DNA from: Impatiens glandulifera
Lineage: Eukaryota; Streptophyta; Magnoliopsida; Ericales; Balsaminaceae
Length of the DNA stretch: 64,000 bases
Direction of reading: 5' to 3'
NCBI RefSeq assembly: GCF_907164915.1
Contig: NC_061862.1
Coordinates: 124,001 to 188,000 of the forward strand
Every line of letters begins with the position of its first letter. Positions within the stretch are counted from its first letter, which is position 1. Positions 49,069-60,764 of this stretch are shown here, piece after piece. Under the pieces are notes generated by a model, which was not told the origin of the DNA, searched no databases, and saw nothing but the letters and a program-made list of their open reading frames with translations. Made by a program: the position numbers and the translations under genes.

Positions 49069-49482
49069 AAATTATTTTAACTAAGTGTTGAAATAATTTA
49101 ACTATTGAGATTTTGATGATGAAATGACTTATGAGTTTTGATGCAGGTGTATTAAAATCATATTTCATAAGACTTGGCTCTAATGAGAGTCATTAGACCG
49201 ATTTGGCATTAGATGCATACAATTAGACGTACAGTCTAACTCAACGGAGTTAGACGTGTAATCTAATGAATGCATAGAATTAGACGTACAGTCTAACTTA
49301 ACGGAGTTAGACGTGTAGTCTAATGAATTCATAGAATTAGACGTACAGTGTAACTCAACGGAGTTAGACGTGTAGTCTAATGAATGCATAGAATTAGACG
49401 TACAGTCTAACTAAACGAAGTTAGACGTGTAGTCTAATAAATGTATAGAATTAGACGTACAGTCTAACTCAACGGAGTTAGA
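49069..49482 (+). repeat. A' LTR, left fragment (continuation of 37265-37278)
   Basis: AAATTATTTTAACTAAGTG continues the A-type LTR after element B. Four to five units of TTAGACGTACAGTCTAA with AACGGAG spacers follow. Homology ends at GTTAGA (49482), where the hairpin repeat TCAAAGCC begins. Confidence 0.85.
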
Positions 49483-49790
49483 TCAAAGCCTTGTGCAAGC
49501 TGCTTCATTGTATTTGTATCACAGAGGTAAAATGCCCTAGTCTTCACTAGGGGCATTTTTTTTAAAAAAAAAATGCATTCACATTTTCAAAGCCCTGTGC
49601 AAACTGCTTCATTGTATTTGCATCACAGAGGTAAAATGCCCTAGTCTTCACTAGGGGCATTTTTTTAAAAAAAAAACATGCATTCACATTTTCAAAGCCT
49701 TGTGCAAGCTGCTTCATTGTATTTGCATCACAAAGGTAAAATGCCCTAGTCTTCACTAGGGGCATTTAAAAAAAATGCATTCATATCTTC
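49483..49790 (+). repeat. ~104-bp hairpin repeat, three copies
   Basis: Units start at 49483, 49587 and 49692 with TCAAAGCC(T/C)TGTGCAA and contain CCCTAGTCTTCACTAGGGGC, a stem-loop, then T and A runs and ATGCATTCACATTTTC. The same unit occurs in the opposite orientation at 58550-58690. Confidence 0.85.
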
Positions 49791-50084
49791 AAGCCCCGTG
49801 CTGATTGTGTCCTTATCTTTCACATCATGTGATAAGAATACTCTAGTCTTTTCTGGAGCCGTTTTCAAAGTTCCACGCTAATACTAGTCTTCCGTTTTAT
49901 GTATTTCTTTTGTAATCCTTGGTTTAGAACCTAGTCTCCGCGATTTGGATGTTCTAATTCCTTTACTCGAGAAACTCCCACTTCGATTGTTCTTATGGTC
50001 ATGAGACGTTGCTCTCTTTACCATTGTCCGTGAACTCCATCTTTTGGGTGTTTACGTATTGTTGTCCTTGAGACTCTATCATTA
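49791..50084. other. Unassigned link between hairpin repeats and satellite
   Basis: About 290 bp with no coding frame, presumably 3' untranslated sequence of the Tat/Ogre-like element. It contains a degenerate fourth hairpin unit (TCTTCAAGCCCCGTGC near 49787). Confidence 0.4.
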
Positions 50085-52905
50085 ATTGGAGAAGACCCAA
50101 ACTCCGATCTGCTCTTGCAGTCGGAGGGGCGATTGACTTATTCATAGCCATTCATTGGAGAAAACCCCTACTCCGATCTACTCTCGCGGTCGGGGAGGCG
50201 ATAGTTTTCTTCATTGCCGTTCAACGGAGAAAACCCTTGCTCCGATCTGCTCTCGTAGTTGGGGAGGAGATTGTTTTTTTCGCTACCATTAATTGGAGAT
50301 GACCCAAACTCCGATCTGCTCTTGCGGTCGGAGGGGCGATTGACTTCTTCATAGCCATTCATTGGAGAAAACCCCTGCTCCGATCTGCTTTCACAGTCGG
50401 GGAGGCGATTGTTTTCTTCATTGTCGTTCAATGGAGAAAAGCCCTGCTCTGATCTACTTTCGCAGTCGGAGACGAGATTGTTTTCTTCGCTACTATTAAT
50501 TGGAGAAGACCCGAACTCCGATCTGCTCTTGCAGTTGGAGGGGCGATTGACTTCTTCATAGCCATTCGTTATAGAAAACCCCTACTCCGGTCTACTATCG
50601 CGGTCGGGGAGGCGATTGTTTTCTTCATTGCCGTTCAACGGAGAAAACCCTTGCTCCGATCTGCTCTCGTAGTCGGGGAGGAGATTGTTTTTTTCGCTAC
50701 CATTAATTGGAGAAGACCCAAACTCCGATCTGCTCTTACGGTCGGAGGGGCGATAGACTTCTTCATAGCCATTCATTGGAGAAAACCCCTGCTCCGATCT
50801 AATTTCACAGTCGAGGAGGCGATTGTTTTCTTCATTGTCGTTCAACGGAGAAAAGCCCTGCTCTGATATGCTTTCGCAGTCGGAGACGAGATTGTTTTCT
50901 TCGCTACCATTAATTGGAGAAGACCCGAACTCCGATCTGCTCTTGCAGTCGGAGGGGCGATTGACTTCTTCATAGCCATTCATTATAGAAAACCCCTACT
51001 CCGATCTGCTCTCGCAATTGGGGAGGCGATTGTTTTCTTCATTACCGTTCAACGGAGAAAACCCCTGCTCCGATCTGCTCTTGCAGTCGGGGAGGAGATT
51101 GTTTTCTTCGCTACCATTAAGTGGAGAAGACCCGAACTCCGATCTACTCTTGCAGTCGAAGGGGCGATTGACTTCTTCATAGCCATTCATTAGAGAAAAC
51201 CTCTACTCCGATCTGCTCTCGTAGTCGGGGAGACTATTGTTTTCTTCATTGCCGTTCAACGGAGAAAACCCCTGCTCCGATCTACTTTCGCAATCGAGGA
51301 GGAGATTGTTTTCTTCGCTACTATTAATTGGAGAAGACTCAAACACCGATCTGCTCTTGCGGTCGGAGGGGCGATTGACTTCTTCATAGTTATTCATTAG
51401 AGAAAACTCCTTCTCCGATCTGCTCTCGCAGTCGAAGAGGCGATTGTTTTCTTCATTGCCGTTCAACGGTGAAAACCCTCGCTCATATCTGCTCTCGCAG
51501 TCGGGGAGGAGATTGTTTTCTTCGCTACCATTAATTGGGGAAGACCTAAACTCTGATCTGCTCTTGCGGTCGGAGGGGCGATTGACTTCTTTATAGCCAT
51601 TCATTGGAGAAAACCCCTACTCCGATCTGCTATCGCAGTCGGGGAGGCGATTGTTTTCTTCATTGTCGTTCACGGAGAAAACCCCTACTCTGATCTGCTC
51701 TCGTAGTCGGGGAGCCGATTGTTTTCTTCGCTACCATTAATTGGAGAAGACCCAAACTCCGATCTTCTCTTGCGGTCGGAGGGGCGATTGACTTCTTCAT
51801 AGCCATTCATTGGAGAAAACCCATGCTCCGATCTGCTCTCGCAGTCGGGGAGTCGATTGTTTTCTTCATTGTCGTTCACGGAGAAAACCCTTGCTCCGAT
51901 CTGCTCTCGCTGTCGGGGAGGCGATTGTTTTCTTCATTTCCGTTCACGGAGAAAACCACTGCTCCGATCTACTTTTGCAGTCGGGGAGGAGATTGTTTTA
52001 TTCGCTACCATTAATTGGAGAAGACCCAAACTCCGATCTGCTCTTGCGGTCGGAGGGACGATTGAATTCTTCATAGCTATTCATTGGAGAAAACCCCTGC
52101 TCCGATCTGCTCTCGCAGTCGGGGAGGCGATTGTTTTCTTCATTGTCGTTCAACGGAGAAAACCCCTGCTCCGATCTGCTCTCGCAGTCGGGGAGGAGAT
52201 TGTTTTTTTCGCTACCATTAATTGGAGAAGACCCAAACTCCGATCTACTCTTGCGATCGGAGGGGCGATTGACTTCTTCATAGCCATTCATTGGAGAAAC
52301 CCCCGCTCCGATCTGCTCTCGCAGTCGGGGAGGCGATTGTTTTCTTCATTGTCGTTCAACGGAGAAAACCCCTGCTCCGATCTGCTCTCGCAGTCGGGGA
52401 GGAGATTGTTTTCTTCACTACCATTAATTGGAGAAGACCCAAACTCCGATCTGCTCTTGCGGTCGGAGGGCGATTGACTTCTTCATAGCCATTCATTGGA
52501 GAAAACCCCTGCTCCGATCTGCTCTCGTAGTCGGGGAGGCGATTGTTTTCTTCATTGTCGTTCAACGGAGAAAACCCCTGCTCCGATCTGCTTTCGTAGT
52601 CGGGGAGGAGATTGTTTTCTTCGCTACCATTAATTGAAGAAGACCCAAACTCCGATATGCTCTTGCGGTCGGAGGGGCGATCGACTTCTTCATAGCCATT
52701 AATTGGAGAAAACCCCTGCTCCGATCTACTCTCGCAGTCGGGGAGGCGATTGTTTTCTTCATTGTCGTTCAACTGAGAAAACCCATGCTCCGGTCTGCTC
52801 TCGCAGTCGGAGTGGCGATTGTTTTCTTCGCTCCTATTCATTGGAGAAAACTCCTGCTCCGATCTGCTCTCGCAGTTGGGGAGGCGATTGTTTTCTCCAT
52901 CCCCA
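50085..52905 (-). repeat. 69-bp tandem repeat organised as a 207-bp higher-order unit
   Basis: About 41 units of 69 bp. Three variants alternate, distinguished by CTTCATAGCCATTCATT, CTTCATTGTCGTTCAAC and CTTCGCTACCATTAATT, giving a 207-bp higher-order period. The core is CTCCGATCTGCTCTCGCAGT, then CGGGGAGGCGATTG. Because 69 is 23 codons, the minus strand stays open over long runs and reads (L/M/I)NGxEExNRLPDCESRSE plus QGFSP. The longest such frame, 53078-52356, begins with a hydrophobic FFSFFILFYFNFVFS segment from the flanking A/T-rich DNA. Occasional 1-2 bp losses (for example near 51670 and 52467) break the frame. Position just upstream of a polypurine tract and LTR fits a 3' UTR satellite of a Tat/Ogre-like element. 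Confidence 0.88.
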
Positions 52906-53725
52906 ATCGTCGCAAATGTCATCGTTTCGGTGTTCACGCGAGCAAAAAAAAAACAACCAAACAAAAAACAAGAAAAAACAAAATTAAAATAAAATAAAAT
53001 AAAAAACGAAAAAAAATTCTTATGGATGTTTGAAGCCACAAGGATCCTCCGCGGATTTTGGCATGTTGTTTTCTTCATCGAGACTATCTAGGACTCGATG
53101 ATTTCAATCCTTTGAAGACAAAGGGTTGTATTGCTTTGTTAAAGAGTACCCCCGTAGGGGTATATGGTTCTAGAAGGTCTCAACGAACGACTATTTTGTC
53201 GATCGGTGAACCTAGGAGATTACGTTCTAAGTCATAAGGGTTTTTTGATGAGGACATACGACGGAGGCTTGTTAACTGATTCCTAAACTGACAGCCTATG
53301 GGCTTTATCATTGTGTTTCCCTTGTTTTGTAGGTTTTTACTTGTGAACTTTTACTTGACGAGAATTCACATGAGATTAACTGTGAAAAGATAGCTCATGA
53401 CAATCTATTGTTGAATCTGGGCATGACAAGACGCTTTCTTCCCAAAATTCCTATGTAAACTTTGATACGAAAGTTGTTCTAATGTCTCATTCTCTCTTAC
53501 AAGTACGCCACGAGGATCGTTGCATGGCTCATGCCTCTGGTTTCTTCACATGTGAAGGGCTAAACGAGAAAAATCAATGAAGAACATTGTCAGGTTGTAT
53601 CTTTATTTTCTTTTTCATTCATTCAGCCCAAGTAAAAAATGCGGCGCCTATTTGTTCATGCTTGGACACACGTTTTATGAAAACAAGAGTTTTTTTTCTC
53701 CAAACTCTGTCCAAGAGGGGCATTC
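52906..53725 (+). other. 3' non-coding region of the Tat/Ogre-like element
   Basis: No gene is seen. It ends in a polypurine-like CCAAGAGGGGCATTC directly before the TGTAGACACC LTR start. An A-run (52947-53017) follows the satellite. Confidence 0.55.
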
Positions 53726-55156
53726 TGTAGACACCACATTTTTACACCCTAGATACCTAATAAAAAACCCGGCCCGAAATAATACTCATGTTTGTTTATT
53801 GAAACGGGAAAATAAAAATAGAAACACCTCGTGGAAAACCGATTTAAAAAAGCTTAAAAGATAACGATCCAAATGTCGAATATCATAACGACTCTATTTT
53901 CCCAACCCGTGACACGTTCAGGTTGTACGTTTTGAAAAATTTTGAATTTTGAGTGTAATATCACTATTTGCAAATTTGTGCAGAAATTGCTCGAAAAGAG
54001 GGAAAACAAGAGAACGGGTCAACCGGAGTCATTCAGCCAACCGACGAGTCAACCCAGGTCAAAGAGGGATCAAGCACGTGTCAAGAAGAAGTGGGATAGA
54101 GTAGACTGGTCTCCTAAAGTGGGAAAATCGAATTATTTGAAAAGCGGGTTATTTGAAAAGGGCATTATTGGAAAAGAAAATCAAGAATCCTTAAGTTTGA
54201 AGTACCCGTGGAGCTTCCATTAGAACCCTAGACTTCATGAATTTATTCCGGCTTCAATACTGGATGAAATTCAATGATCTTGGAGGCTTTGAAAATAGAA
54301 ATTAGTCCTCTTTCATATGGTGTAGCCCAATCTCCCATTGGTTCCCTATATCTAGACGAAATCCGGTCATGAGTGGAAGGTGTTCCTGAAAGGTTTAAAC
54401 CGAACACCCTTTCACTTAAAAATTCGTAACTTGATCTGTGCTTGATGGTTTTGAATAATTCAAGTTGGTTTGGAAAGATAACTCGCATATCTTTCCAATG
54501 GAACCATTCCCGAACCGTGGTTCTAAGGTTAAGGCCCTCATTCGATCTGTACAAGGGAAGCAGTACTACCGATTCAAATCCTGGGAGCCAGTTCAAACTA
54601 TGCTGCACTTCCAAAATTCATATATTTTTAACCAATGATCCATCTTCAGTGTATGAGCTACCTTTGGAAATCCCTTTGAATTATCTTTCCAACGATACCA
54701 AATAGTTCTCCCAGTTCTCCCTAAAGCTCAGTTCAAGTCGCCTAAGCAAAGGTGATGCGTGAACTGACACGTTTCTGTGAGCCTAGTCTCCTGACCAACA
54801 CAGACCATTTCATGAGAAAAGGAGAACATGGGGATGTAGGCAAGAGTCTTGCCTTTCCAATGGTACCAACCTAACTTTGGGGAAAGTACTGTGCACAAAG
54901 TTATGGACTATTAAAGTTATGAAAGTGAAAACCGCGGGATTGAAAAGATTGAAATGGAGGGGTGACTTTAAAATATCATAACTTTGGATAGGAAGGCCCG
55001 TTTGGGTTCATTCAAAAAGGAGATTCACGTTCGTGATGTTAAGAATTGACCATAACATTTTCACAACTTTCTGAGCAAAAACAAGGCCAGGGGGATTTAT
55101 TTGGGATGATGGTGCAAATAAAGGGTAGAAAAAACGGAAATAAAAAAAAGCTGAAG

Positions 55157-55221
<65 letters not shown>

Positions 55222-57613
55222 CCAAGCGTGCCCTTGATTTTGTGGCATATTTCCAATTTAACCCCTGAAGTTAAGAGGGCGGTTTGTCAGCTGAAAAGAA
55301 GAAAAAAAGAGATTGGTTAAAGGGGGCGGTTTTCAGCAGTTTTGAGATCAGTTTTTGAGGAGTTGGGGGGAGAGGTTCAATCTAATTCTTGAGAGAGGAA
55401 AGAGTAGTTATTAAATTGAGAAGAGAGGTCGAACTCCATTGTTGAGAAGGAAGAACGCCATTGCATTTGTGAATTCGATTCTTTCAGTCAACAAAAAGGA
55501 CGATTGCAGAACCTGTTGCTGTCCTGCAACAAAACGACGAAGAACAGCTGCGCTCAATGACGCCAGCTTCGTTTAACCTCGCTTGTCGCGTGGAGGATAG
55601 TTCGACATTGATACATAAATACGGCAAACACTGAAGAAACGAGTGAAGTCTGTCAATCCATCTGTATTTTCAAAATCGAACTGTTCTTCCGAACCTCTAT
55701 TCATTTGCTTCTTTAGCGATTCAGGTAACATTCTGGACTCATATAATCTCAAATTGTTGATTGGAGGCATCGGTTATGAACACCGATGCCATTTATTCAT
55801 TGAAAATTCATGTCGTAGGCTGATTTCTTTCTTATTCTAATAATAGTTTGAATATTCTTGTTTGCTGTAATTGGCGCTAATTGTTTGTTGTTAGATGTTG
55901 ATTTAGGTTATATTAGTTTTGAGATGAGATAGGATTCATTCTTAAACCTGAATGATTAGTTCATATGTTCCTATTGGAAACGGAAATTAGAAATGCGAAC
56001 TGTTCTTGTGATTCGTTGCTGCTGTAATCTGTTCAAATTGTATTCATAACTTGCATTAGTTGTATGCTTGATTCAATCCACTTGACAGTTGATTGAGACT
56101 AGAATCGAATAGATTAGGAATTCCTTTGTTTCAGTTCAATAATTTCAACACATTTGAAACTGTTGAATATTGATCTGCTGAAATGAAGAACACGCAAAGG
56201 GACTTTTGTTCTTGTTCTTCATTTGGTGTGGTTGTTTGTGGACAATCTGATCTGCAAACAGATCCCCAACGTAAGACCGTAGTTGCGGAGGACCGGCGGA
56301 CCGATGCAACTCACATAACCGCGACTTGGGATCAGACGGAGATCCAGAAGTTCTTCGAAGGCGTCGCGACTTGGTGTAGGAGCTGCGAGTTGAGCAGTCT
56401 GGATTTAGGATTAGTTAAACTTAGATAGCGAATCTCCGTGGAGAGCAGGCGGAGCTCCGGGCAAACCTAGCAGATTGTCGCGAGGGGATCTTTGAATGGA
56501 GGACGGTCGCAGGTGCAGGACGCCGGAGAAGTTGCCGGAGGAGAGCATAGGGCCGGATAGAGTTCTAATTTGTTTTGTTATATTTCATTTCCTTCAACTT
56601 CTGTTGAAGTTTCAAAGAGGCCCCTAGGTCTCTTTTACTTTTAAATAAGCCTGAGAACTTTAATTTCGAATTAATTTATTAATTCGAAATTAAAGTAGTC
56701 CCTGATCTCTTCCTGATGTTTTAATTGGACCCCTAAACTTTCTTTTCCTTTAATTTTAATTTAAAACTTTCAAAAAAAAAAAACTTAGGTCCTGTTTGTT
56801 TCCCGATTTTAACAAACCACCTTAAAATGATGATTCTAACATTCAAACCACTATCAAACTTTCTCAAATTTTCCCAAAAACTCCAAAATATAATTTTCTT
56901 CAAAAATAATTTTTCCCATAATTTTTATGGCCCGTTTGGAAAAATGTCTATCTTTGCAGTGTCATATCGGGGGTTCTATAACTCCGAAAATTCCAAACTC
57001 GATTCCTGTGAGCTTTTAATAATATTTTTGACTATCATATGAAATTTTTGGGAATTATTTTTGAAAATGACTCATTTTAATGCGTTGTGTTCGGAGTTCT
57101 CTTTAACTCTGAAAATTTTAAATTGGGAAACACTCGGGACCTTAAGTTAATCCACTCTCTTCTCTCCTTTGAGCAAAAGAATAAAATTCTAGTCCTCCAA
57201 TCAAATTGTTATTCTCCTCATCTATCCTCATTTGATCTTTCTCGGGAATTCTGATTCTCGTTTTTCTTTGACAAGGTTGCTCTATGCCTTGCAATGCTCT
57301 TTGATGTCTTTCAATGCCTTTTAATACTTTTCAATGCCTTATCATTGTCAAATACCCCATGAATAGGACTAGCCCCTTGCAAAAATGATTAAGATTTTCT
57401 CACACAAGCAAAAGAGTTCTGAACTCATAACGAAAACGTAATAATCCTTTAAACATCATATGGCCAATTACTTAGGAGTAGAGACTGTCTATGAAGACAG
57501 GCGTATAGGACATAGCGCCGTAGGCCCTTTCCTAATACGTAACCAAACACCGGACTCTTAAAATGAATCTCTGATTTTTCTTTTCTTTAGTTTCTTTGGG
57601 AAGTAAACTAAAG
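53726..57613 (+). mobile_element. Tat/Ogre-like Ty3-gypsy LTR (~3.9 kb)
   Basis: Starts TGTAGACACCACATTTTTAC, the characteristic Tat-lineage LTR start, after a purine-rich tract. A TGGCGACTCT primer-binding site begins at 57614. The right part has the CCCTTTCCTAATACGTAACC segment common in this group (about 57520-57545). A (TA)n of about 30 units lies at 55160-55218. Open frames within it look fortuitous. One LTR flanked by a 3'-type sequence on the left and a primer site on the right suggests unequal recombination or a shared LTR. The exact 3' boundary (about 57610) is uncertain because no CA end is obvious. Confidence 0.72.
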
Positions 57614-57771
57614 TGGCGACTCTCAAGTTAATTAGATCGATACATTTGCGAGTGTATCGATTTAAAACCTGTACGGGCCAATTCAATTCGAAAAAAGGGA
57701 GCGTATGCCAATTAATATAAAAAAGGGCATATGCGCCAGAAAACGGAAGTGAACAAAATGAACGCGTACAA
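57614..57771 (+). other. tRNA-Arg-type primer-binding site and short internal remnant
   Basis: TGGCGACTCTCAAG is the Tat/Ogre primer-site pattern. About 150 bp of internal sequence follow, ending at GAACGCGTACAA, where the reversed A' LTR begins. Confidence 0.7.
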
Positions 57772-58549
57772 CAATAACCATTAGACCGCACGTCTAACTC
57801 CACTAAGTTAGATTGCACGTCTAATTCCGGTTCTACCTCAGACTTGTCTGAAGGAGTTAGACTCACGTCTAACTTTCACTTAATTAGACTACATGTCTAA
57901 TTATCTAATAACCATTAGACTGCACGTCTAACTTCACTGAGTTAGACTACACGTCTAATTCTGGTTCTACCTCAGACTTGTCTGAATGAGTTAGACTCAC
58001 GTCTAACTTTCACTTAATTAGACTACACGTCTAATTATCCAATAACCATTAGACTACACGTCTAACTCCACTGAGTTAGACTACACGTCTAATTCCGGTT
58101 CTACCTCAGACTTGTCTGAAGGAGTTAGACTCACGTCTAACTTTCACTTAATTAGACTACACGTCTAATTATCCAATAACCATTAGACTGCACGTCTAAC
58201 TCCACTGAGTTAGACTACACGTCTAATTCCGGTTCTACCTCAGACTTTTCTGAAGGAGTTAGACTCATGTCTAACTTTCACTTAATTAGACTACACGTCT
58301 AATTCCGCACATATTAGACCATCCGTCTAATTTCAAATATATTAGACTACACGTCTAACTCCGTTGAGTTAGACTGCACGTCTAATTCCGAATATCTATT
58401 AGACTTACGTCTAATTGCAAGTATATTAGACTACACGTCTAACTCCGATGAGTTAGACTGTACGTCTAATTCCGTGTATTCATTAGACTACACGTCTAAC
58501 TCCGTTGAGTTAGACTGTACGTCTAATTCTATACATTTATTAGACTACA
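57772..58549 (-). repeat. A' LTR, right fragment, inverted
   Basis: Read on the minus strand, the TTAGACGT array continues the A' LTR. The first 55 bases (58549-58495) repeat 49428-49482 exactly and then go on with CGTGTAGTC where the left fragment stops. Units with CTTCAGACAAGTCTGAG are as in element A. The array stops abruptly at 57772. Confidence 0.85.
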
Positions 58550-60046
58550 TTTTTTTTAAAAAAAATGCCCTTAGTGAAGACTAGGGCATTTTACCTCTAT
58601 GATACAAATACAATGAAGCAGCTTGCACGAGGCTTTGAAAATGTGAATGCATGTTTTTTTTTGTTTTTGTTTTTAAAAAATGCCCCTAGTGAGGGCCTTT
58701 TATTAAAATGATGCACAAACAGTGAAAGAAGACTTCGATCTCTATGTCGCGTGGTTAGCTCTGGACCGAAACATTTTCAGCGAATAAGACTTGCAGAAGG
58801 TTCTGGACTGGCTCAGCCAAGACGAAATCCGACTTCTTTCTTTTCCTCCCAACACAGAAAGATCTGACTGTTAAAACCCCGCATTTTGCACAAACGATTT
58901 GTTATGAAATGGTCATCAAGTGACCGAATTTTGGGCTCGGGGTAGGGTTTTGGTATTCATTTTTTTAGAACCACCTTGAGCCGAGTGTTTCAAAGTTTCA
59001 TCTGCTTCTCTCACAACATTTTTTTAGTATCATCGGTATATCTGACCGAATCGATACGCCTAGCGAGGTTGCTCAGCGGTGATTTCAAAGTCTCAACCTT
59101 TTGATGAATACTTTGCTCATTGATTTCTTTTTTTTAGTATCATTGGTATATCTGACCGAATCGATACACCTAGCAAGGTTGCCTAGCAGTGATTTAAAGT
59201 CTCAACCTTCTGATGAATACTTTGCTCGTTGATTTTTTTTTAGCATCATCGGTATATCTGACCGAATCGATACGCCTAACAAGATCGCTCAGCGGTGATT
59301 TCAAGGTCTCAACTTTTTGATGAATACTTTATTCCTTAATTTCTTTCTTTTGAGCATGTCTCTTTTCGCGAAGCCAGACAATTCTCCTAATCCACTCAGC
59401 TTTCAGGTTAGGTTCGGTTTCTGCTATGTCTCAAAGGGCTTGAAAACAAAGATTTTTCAACAATCGCAAGGTATCTTTGAAGGCAGTTGACAGACAAGAC
59501 TTCCCTACGTGAGTCTTTTAGAAAGACTTCGAAATCGCTTTTGGAAACAGTCCTCGGTTAAGAATTGGTCTTAACGCTTACTCATTTTATAATGTCCTTG
59601 TTGGTTCATGACAACATATATCACTGTCTTCTTCACACTAAGGATAAAAATGTTTTGAATGATTTTGACCGAACCTATTTGATAGGTTGCCTACATATCC
59701 CCTGAGGATGGGGAATCAGGTCCAAAGGTAGTTCAATAGTTATTCCTTCAATTCTGAGTGCAATGGATTGAAAGGAAAATGAAAGAAATTCTCTCAGCGT
59801 GCTTGCTAACAGGTCCTCAACATGTTTTTTTTCTTAGAAACTTGACCTTTAACAATCACGTTGAAAGTTTTTTTTTTCGTTTTTTTAAATGCATTTGAAA
59901 AAAAAATATAAAATGCCCCTAGTATAGAAACTAGGGGTTCAAAGACAATGTCATGAAATGCATTCTTGCATGCAAAATGCAGAGAAAAAGATGTTAAACT
60001 CATTATATGCATTTTCCGAAAATGCCCTTTATAGAAAGCATCTTCA
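58550..60046 (-). other. Tat/Ogre-like 3' region fragment with hairpin and ~108-bp repeats
   Basis: 58550-58690 is the hairpin repeat seen at 49483, here reversed. Three repeats of about 106-110 bp start near 59021, 59131 and 59237 with TTTTTAG(T/C)ATCAT(C/T)GGTAT, then CTGACCGAATCGATAC. On the minus strand 59740-59665 reads GGACCTGATTCC ... GGATATGTAGGCAACC ... AGGTTCGGTC, a motif widespread in Tat/Ogre-type elements, so the element's sense strand is minus here. No coding frame is intact. Confidence 0.65.
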
Positions 60047-60764
60047 CTGATCTGGTCAGCGCTTTTGACGGGAACCGGAACGACTGATACACGGACCGCT
60101 GGTTCCACCGATGTCACCAGAGCTCTAGTTGCGATTGATGTTGATGCTTCATCTTCGATCCGAGATTTTATCTCGAATTCGTAAGCTCTCAAGTCCTCAA
60201 ACACGTCGTGCAACTTCATTTGTCTGAGGTTGCTTGATTCCCTCATCACCATGGTCTTGATATCCCATGCACTTGGTAAAGATCTCAAAGCTTTTATGAT
60301 GATCTCCCAGTTATCATATCTTTTTCCAAGTGTATGTAGCTCGTTGACCACACTGGTGAACCGATCACTGAATTCTTGTTTTCTCCCGGTTTCATCTTGA
60401 TGTTCTCATATTTTTGAGTTGCCACCAAGATTTTGTTCTCCTTAGTTCTTTCATTTCCCTCATGAACCTAAATGATCGTTTCCCAGGCTTCCTTTGCATT
60501 TTGACAATCTGAAATTTTGTTGAACGTGTTGTCGTCTATAGCTTTGAAAATATGTCTCATGCAATGGCTGTCCAGGTTGTTTCTTCTTCGATCTTCAGCC
60601 GTCCATGTTTCTATCTCCTTGTTAATCCTTATCGGTCCCTCCTTTAGAACTTTATTCATCTCATCATCGAGCGTGATCAGATGTAGGTACATCTGTTTCT
60701 TTCAGTCGCTAAATGTTTCACTGTTTAACATCGGTGGCTTGTCGCTGTGGATCATGCTTCCTAT
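60047..60764 (-). pseudogene. Element C gag fragment
   Basis: Homologous to residues 1 to about 246 of element B gag. The first Met codon of B is ATA here, a stop follows at the SSW position, and a frame break lies between 60468 and 60351. Truncated at 60047. Confidence 0.85.

Noticed and set aside
51857..52477. Plus-strand 206-residue frame across the satellite
   Set aside because: It is the other strand of the 69-bp repeat; it stays open only because the unit length is a multiple of three and has no gene-like ends.
49180..52905. Regularly spaced short repeats that could resemble a CRISPR array
   Set aside because: Repeats are directly adjacent tandem units with no unique spacers, in a plant nuclear context with LTR elements on both sides.
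53577..55840. Several 65-120 residue frames inside the Tat/Ogre-like LTR
   Set aside because: No family resemblance, unrelated to one another, and no splice or promoter support; LTRs of this size contain such frames by chance.
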